Shown piece after piece: positions 42,846-45,284 of a stretch of DNA of 45,284 nucleotides. Source of the DNA: Proteobacteria bacterium ST_bin16 (GTDB taxonomy: Bacteria; Pseudomonadota; Gammaproteobacteria; Burkholderiales; Nitrosomonadaceae); assembly GCA_002083595.1 (NCBI GenBank), contig MSXT01000044.1, forward strand, positions 4,278 through 49,561, read 5' to 3'. Position 1 is the first letter of the stretch; each line of letters begins with the position of its first letter. The translations under genes were made by a program, and so were the position numbers. The notes under the pieces were generated by a model. The model made no database searches. It had not been told where the DNA came from and saw only the letters and a program-made list of their open reading frames with translations.

Positions 42846-42886
42846 TTAAAACAGTAGGTCCTCTGAGTACATAGGTATCACCTCCT
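42846..42886 (-). promoter_or_regulatory. Leader mini-ORF with near-perfect Shine-Dalgarno sequence before the PEP-CTERM gene
   Basis: On the minus strand, AGGAGGTGAT (42886-42877) is complementary to the 16S rRNA tail over ten bases. It lies 4 bases before an ATG (42872-42870) that opens the frame MYSEDLLF and stops with TAA (42848-42846). The leader ends 74 bases upstream of the PEP-CTERM start. It may be a leader peptide in a translational or transcriptional control element. Confidence 0.5.
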
Positions 42887-42891
42887 CTTTT

Positions 42892-42911
42892 TCTGGTACA
42901 TCTGTACTAGA
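42892..42911. promoter_or_regulatory. Dyad TCTGGTACA-TC-TGTACTAGA upstream of the leader ORF
   Basis: The two 9-base arms (42892-42900 and 42903-42911) are reverse complements except for one position that would be a G-U pair in RNA. The site sits in the divergent gap between the PEP-CTERM gene and the DUF5658 gene and could be an operator for either, or a hairpin in the leader RNA. Confidence 0.45.
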
Positions 42912-42993
42912 AATAAAGAGATGCTACGCTGATATTCTTATCCGTTGTTTTTGCTATCATGCGAGTGAGTACAGTATCCGTGGGAGCTTTTTT

Positions 42994-43467
42994 ATGATTG
43001 ATGCAGTTGCGGTTTCAAATAATAGAAAACAGGATCGACGTCAGGATATGCCATTCTTCTGCGCTTACCATGTGGGGATCAAAATGGGCAGACGGATCGG
43101 GGAACGCAGAGTGTCGGAGAAAGGGAAACCGGTGTACGTCGATCGTTACACGGGAAATGTGCTGTTTTGCGTTATTGCTATTTTATTGCTGAGCGCGTTG
43201 GATGCTTACCTGACGCTCAACATCCTTGCCAATGGCGGAGAGGAGATCAACTGGTTTATGGCAGTGCTGATCGAGGAAAGTACAGAAAAGTTTGTTGCTG
43301 TGAAACTTGCGCTTACGGCGATGGCGCTCATTTTACTGGTCATTCATCATAACGTCCGGTTGATTGAATTCTTCCGTGTCAGGCATCTCAAGTACGCAAT
43401 CCTCGCTGGGTATGGCACATTGATCGGATACGAATTCTATCTGTTGGGATTGGCGGCTGCGCTTTGA
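42994..43467 (+). CDS. DUF5658 family membrane protein
   Basis: This 157-residue protein has a basic N-terminus (about residues 1-55, RKQDRRQDMPF and GRRIGERR) and three membrane helices (about 55-72, 100-118, 132-153). The DAYLTLNILANGGEEINWFMAVL segment is the DUF5658 signature. The function is unknown. GGGAG lies about 8 bases before the ATG. It is divergent from the PEP-CTERM gene and convergent with tolC. Confidence 0.85.
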   Translation: MIDAVAVSNNRKQDRRQDMPFFCAYHVGIKMGRRIGERRVSEKGKPVYVDRYTGNVLFCVIAILLLSALDAYLTLNILANGGEEINWFMAVLIEESTEKFVAVKLALTAMALILLVIHHNVRLIEFFRVRHLKYAILAGYGTLIGYEFYLLGLAAAL

Positions 43468-43539
43468 GCCGAGAACTGTGCAAGCGGAAAAGAATGCGGT
43501 GACCTCATTGGCAAATGCACGATCACAGCAAAAACCTTT

Positions 43540-44895
43540 TTAACGCAAGCCAGTTTTGAAATAGCTGGCTATATTTCTTAAATCATCCAGTACCAGTGTG
43601 CCTGCTGCTAACTGCAAGCGCAGATAGGCCAGCAGATAATCAAATCGCGCCCGTGAGAGATCGCGTTGTGCGGTATACAGTTGTTGTTGCGCATCCAAAA
43701 GATTTAAATTGATGCGGATACCGCCACGGATGCTTTTTTCTGTCGCATCGACGAGCAACTCAGCCGACTTGACTGCCAGCTCCAACGATTCAATTTTTTT
43801 GACACCGCTTTTTAGCAGATTGTATTGTTTTTTCAATTCGACGAGGACTTTGTCGGTTACCGCATCGAGATCCGCTTCCGCGCGTGCGTGATTTGCTTTT
43901 GCCTGAGCCGTGAGGGCATTTACACGGCCACCGGCATACAGAGGGAAATTAACTTCAACCCCAATAGTGGCAAGTTCGGCATCCTGACTCCGTGTGATAA
44001 ATGACCCTCTATTATTTTTAGAGAGACTGGCGACTAAATCGACGCGCGGTGTATGTCCGGCAAAACTCTTTCTGATTTCTTCCTTACCCGATGTTACCGC
44101 ATGGCGTTGTGTTACCAGCTCGGCATTACGTTCCAGCGCCAAGGCATACCAACTGTCATAATCTTGCAACTGAATGGCGCGCGTATTGAACGCATCGGAT
44201 AATCGATCCAACTGGTTTATTTTTTGTCCTATGATGGCTTCAAGTTTGAGCCGGGCGCCTTCCAGCTCATCATTGGCTTCAATAACACGTGCTTGTGCAA
44301 TGGCGTGTTTCGATTGTGTTTCCAAGACATCGGTCGTTGTTCCTTCGCCCTTGATTAACATACGTTCATTGACACGTTTGAGTTCTTCAAGGGAAGTCAG
44401 CTGCGCTTCGGAGAGTTTGACGTGATCCTGTGCCAGTAAGGTTTCCACGTAAGCTTCTACCAGCCTTACAACCAGCTGTTGGCTGCGGCCGGTGAATTTT
44501 GCCCGGCTGGAATCAGCTTGCGCTTTTCCGATGCGATAACTGGCTACTGCTTCCAAATTGATCAATGGCTGACGCAAAGTCAATGCGCTGATCTGGCTAT
44601 CAAAATGCGTATTGTCTGAAACTTCGACTACCCTGTTTGGCGCGACTTGTTGCGGGCCTGTGATAGTTCCCGTGCTTCTGCTTTGATTATGCGTGAGCGA
44701 CAGATTGGGCAGTAAGCTAGCCAGGCCGATGGCCTCGGCTTGTTGTCCGGCTTCATTTTCATGATAAGCGGAACGATAAGTCGGGTCATGCAGCAGTGCA
44801 GCTTCATAAGCATCTAAGAGGCTCATTGCATGACCATGGTTGATCGGGCTCAAGAAAATCCCGGCTAAAATTAAAATTTTACGGATATCTATCAT
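43540..44895 (-). CDS. TolC-family type I secretion outer membrane protein
   Basis: This 451-residue protein has an N-terminal signal (ILILAGIFLSPINHGHA) and the TolC repeat pattern: MSLLDAYEAALLHDPTYRSAYHENEAGQQ at the mature start and long helices with SYRIGKAQADSSRAKF and NLLDAQQQLYTAQRDLSRARFDYLLAYLRLQLAAGTL. It forms a trimeric outer-membrane tunnel. It is 5 bases downstream of an HlyD-type adaptor, so they form a type I secretion pair; the ABC component must lie beyond the window edge. Confidence 0.93.
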   Translation of the reverse strand: MIDIRKILILAGIFLSPINHGHAMSLLDAYEAALLHDPTYRSAYHENEAGQQAEAIGLASLLPNLSLTHNQSRSTGTITGPQQVAPNRVVEVSDNTHFDSQISALTLRQPLINLEAVASYRIGKAQADSSRAKFTGRSQQLVVRLVEAYVETLLAQDHVKLSEAQLTSLEELKRVNERMLIKGEGTTTDVLETQSKHAIAQARVIEANDELEGARLKLEAIIGQKINQLDRLSDAFNTRAIQLQDYDSWYALALERNAELVTQRHAVTSGKEEIRKSFAGHTPRVDLVASLSKNNRGSFITRSQDAELATIGVEVNFPLYAGGRVNALTAQAKANHARAEADLDAVTDKVLVELKKQYNLLKSGVKKIESLELAVKSAELLVDATEKSIRGGIRINLNLLDAQQQLYTAQRDLSRARFDYLLAYLRLQLAAGTLVLDDLRNIASYFKTGLR

Positions 44896-44900
44896 TACCG

Positions 44901-45284
44901 TTATTCTTCACTCAAGGCCGAATGAACGCGATCCAGGATCGGTTTGAATAAATAGCTCATCAACGAGCGTTCACCGGTTTTAATGAATATTTCTACCGGC
45001 ATGCCGGCGCGTATTTGTTGATCGGTCAGCTTTTTCATGCCTTCCGGTGTAACCTTGGCCTTGATATTATAAAACGGAAGTCCGCTGCGTTCATCCATAA
45101 GGCGATCCGCCGATACTTGGGTGACGGTGCCCGGTATGTTAGGGGTTTTCTTTTGATTCAGCGCGGAAAAAATAAGATCGACTGGAAGATCTACGTGCAC
45201 CCGGTCAATCAGATGAACCGGCACTTGCCCGGTAATGATCAACATATCATCGCTTGGTACAATATCCATTAACTTAAATCCCGG
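44901..45284 (-). CDS. HlyD-family periplasmic adaptor of type I secretion, C-terminal part (partial)
   Basis: The gene runs off the right edge of the window; the frame is open to base 45284. The visible 127 residues begin PGFKLMDIVPSDDMLIITGQVPVHLIDRVHVDLPVDLIFSALN and end KPILDRVHSALSEE, the beta-barrel and tail of HlyD/PrtE adaptors (membrane fusion proteins). An internal ATG at 45269 should not be taken as the start. It links an inner-membrane ABC exporter to TolC. Confidence 0.9.
   Translation of the reverse strand, partial: PGFKLMDIVPSDDMLIITGQVPVHLIDRVHVDLPVDLIFSALNQKKTPNIPGTVTQVSADRLMDERSGLPFYNIKAKVTPEGMKKLTDQQIRAGMPVEIFIKTGERSLMSYLFKPILDRVHSALSEE

Noticed and set aside
1..45284. CRISPR arrays, insertion sequences, prophage genes, tRNA or rRNA genes
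   Set aside because: I looked for regularly spaced repeats, transposase motifs, terminal inverted repeats, integrase and structural phage genes, and tRNA-like cloverleafs by eye and found none. A tRNA search program could still find something I missed.

Overview
The window reads as the chromosome of a betaproteobacterium, most likely a Nitrosomonas-like ammonia oxidiser (Nitrosomonadaceae). This is inferred from gene order (atp operon, then glmU-glmS, then yebC-ruvCAB), from the betaproteobacterial cox cluster with its small assembly protein and DUF2970 protein, from the Nudix-ThiE fusion and sigma/DUF3619 pair, and from moderate GC with AT-rich spacers. No 16S rRNA or ammonia-oxidation gene is present to prove it.

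Layout. 1-5412: F1Fo ATP synthase operon from the 3' end of atpE to atpC, closed by a strong terminator. 5634-8915: glmU and glmS (UDP-GlcNAc synthesis). 9069-11990: yebC and ruvCAB (Holliday junction processing). 12017-13519: three membrane proteins, one of the BI-1 family. 13985-20651: aa3-type cytochrome c oxidase and assembly genes (coxB, coxA, small assembly protein, ctaG/cox11, DUF2970, coxC, SURF1, SCO-like, ctaB). 20741-25031: glcD-like oxidase, BON lipoprotein, CheW-like protein, argB, trmJ. 25294-29518: rpmH-rnpA-yidD-yidC-mnmE, without dnaA beside it. 29565-32329: DUF1854 protein and an ABC exporter with a zinc ribbon. 32602-33731: ECF-like sigma factor and DUF3619 partner. 34009-38447: yacG, a diguanylate cyclase, Nudix-ThiE fusion, DUF815 ATPase, argJ. 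38579-45284: accessory-like region with a pentapeptide-repeat membrane protein carrying an 11-G tract, cold-shock protein, orphan response regulator, PEP-CTERM protein, DUF5658 protein, TolC and the end of an HlyD-type adaptor.

Most of the window is housekeeping. The oxidase uses the proton gradient system that the ATP synthase draws on, and the ribosome/RNA/membrane-insertion block is a classic conserved cluster. The points most worth a second look are: (i) three conserved genes (ruvC, mnmE and the sigma factor) whose conserved N-termini extend upstream of every in-frame ATG/GTG/TTG, so that rare start codons or 5' indels must be invoked; (ii) the pentapeptide/transmembrane/coiled-coil protein with a G11 tract that could switch it on and off; (iii) an 8-codon leader ORF with a near-perfect Shine-Dalgarno sequence before the PEP-CTERM gene; (iv) several long RNA hairpins after coxC, ctaB and yidC; (v) a tandemly expanded acidic C-terminus in the putative anti-sigma protein. 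I found no CRISPR array, insertion sequence, prophage, tRNA or rRNA, and I do not see a complete new multi-gene system.
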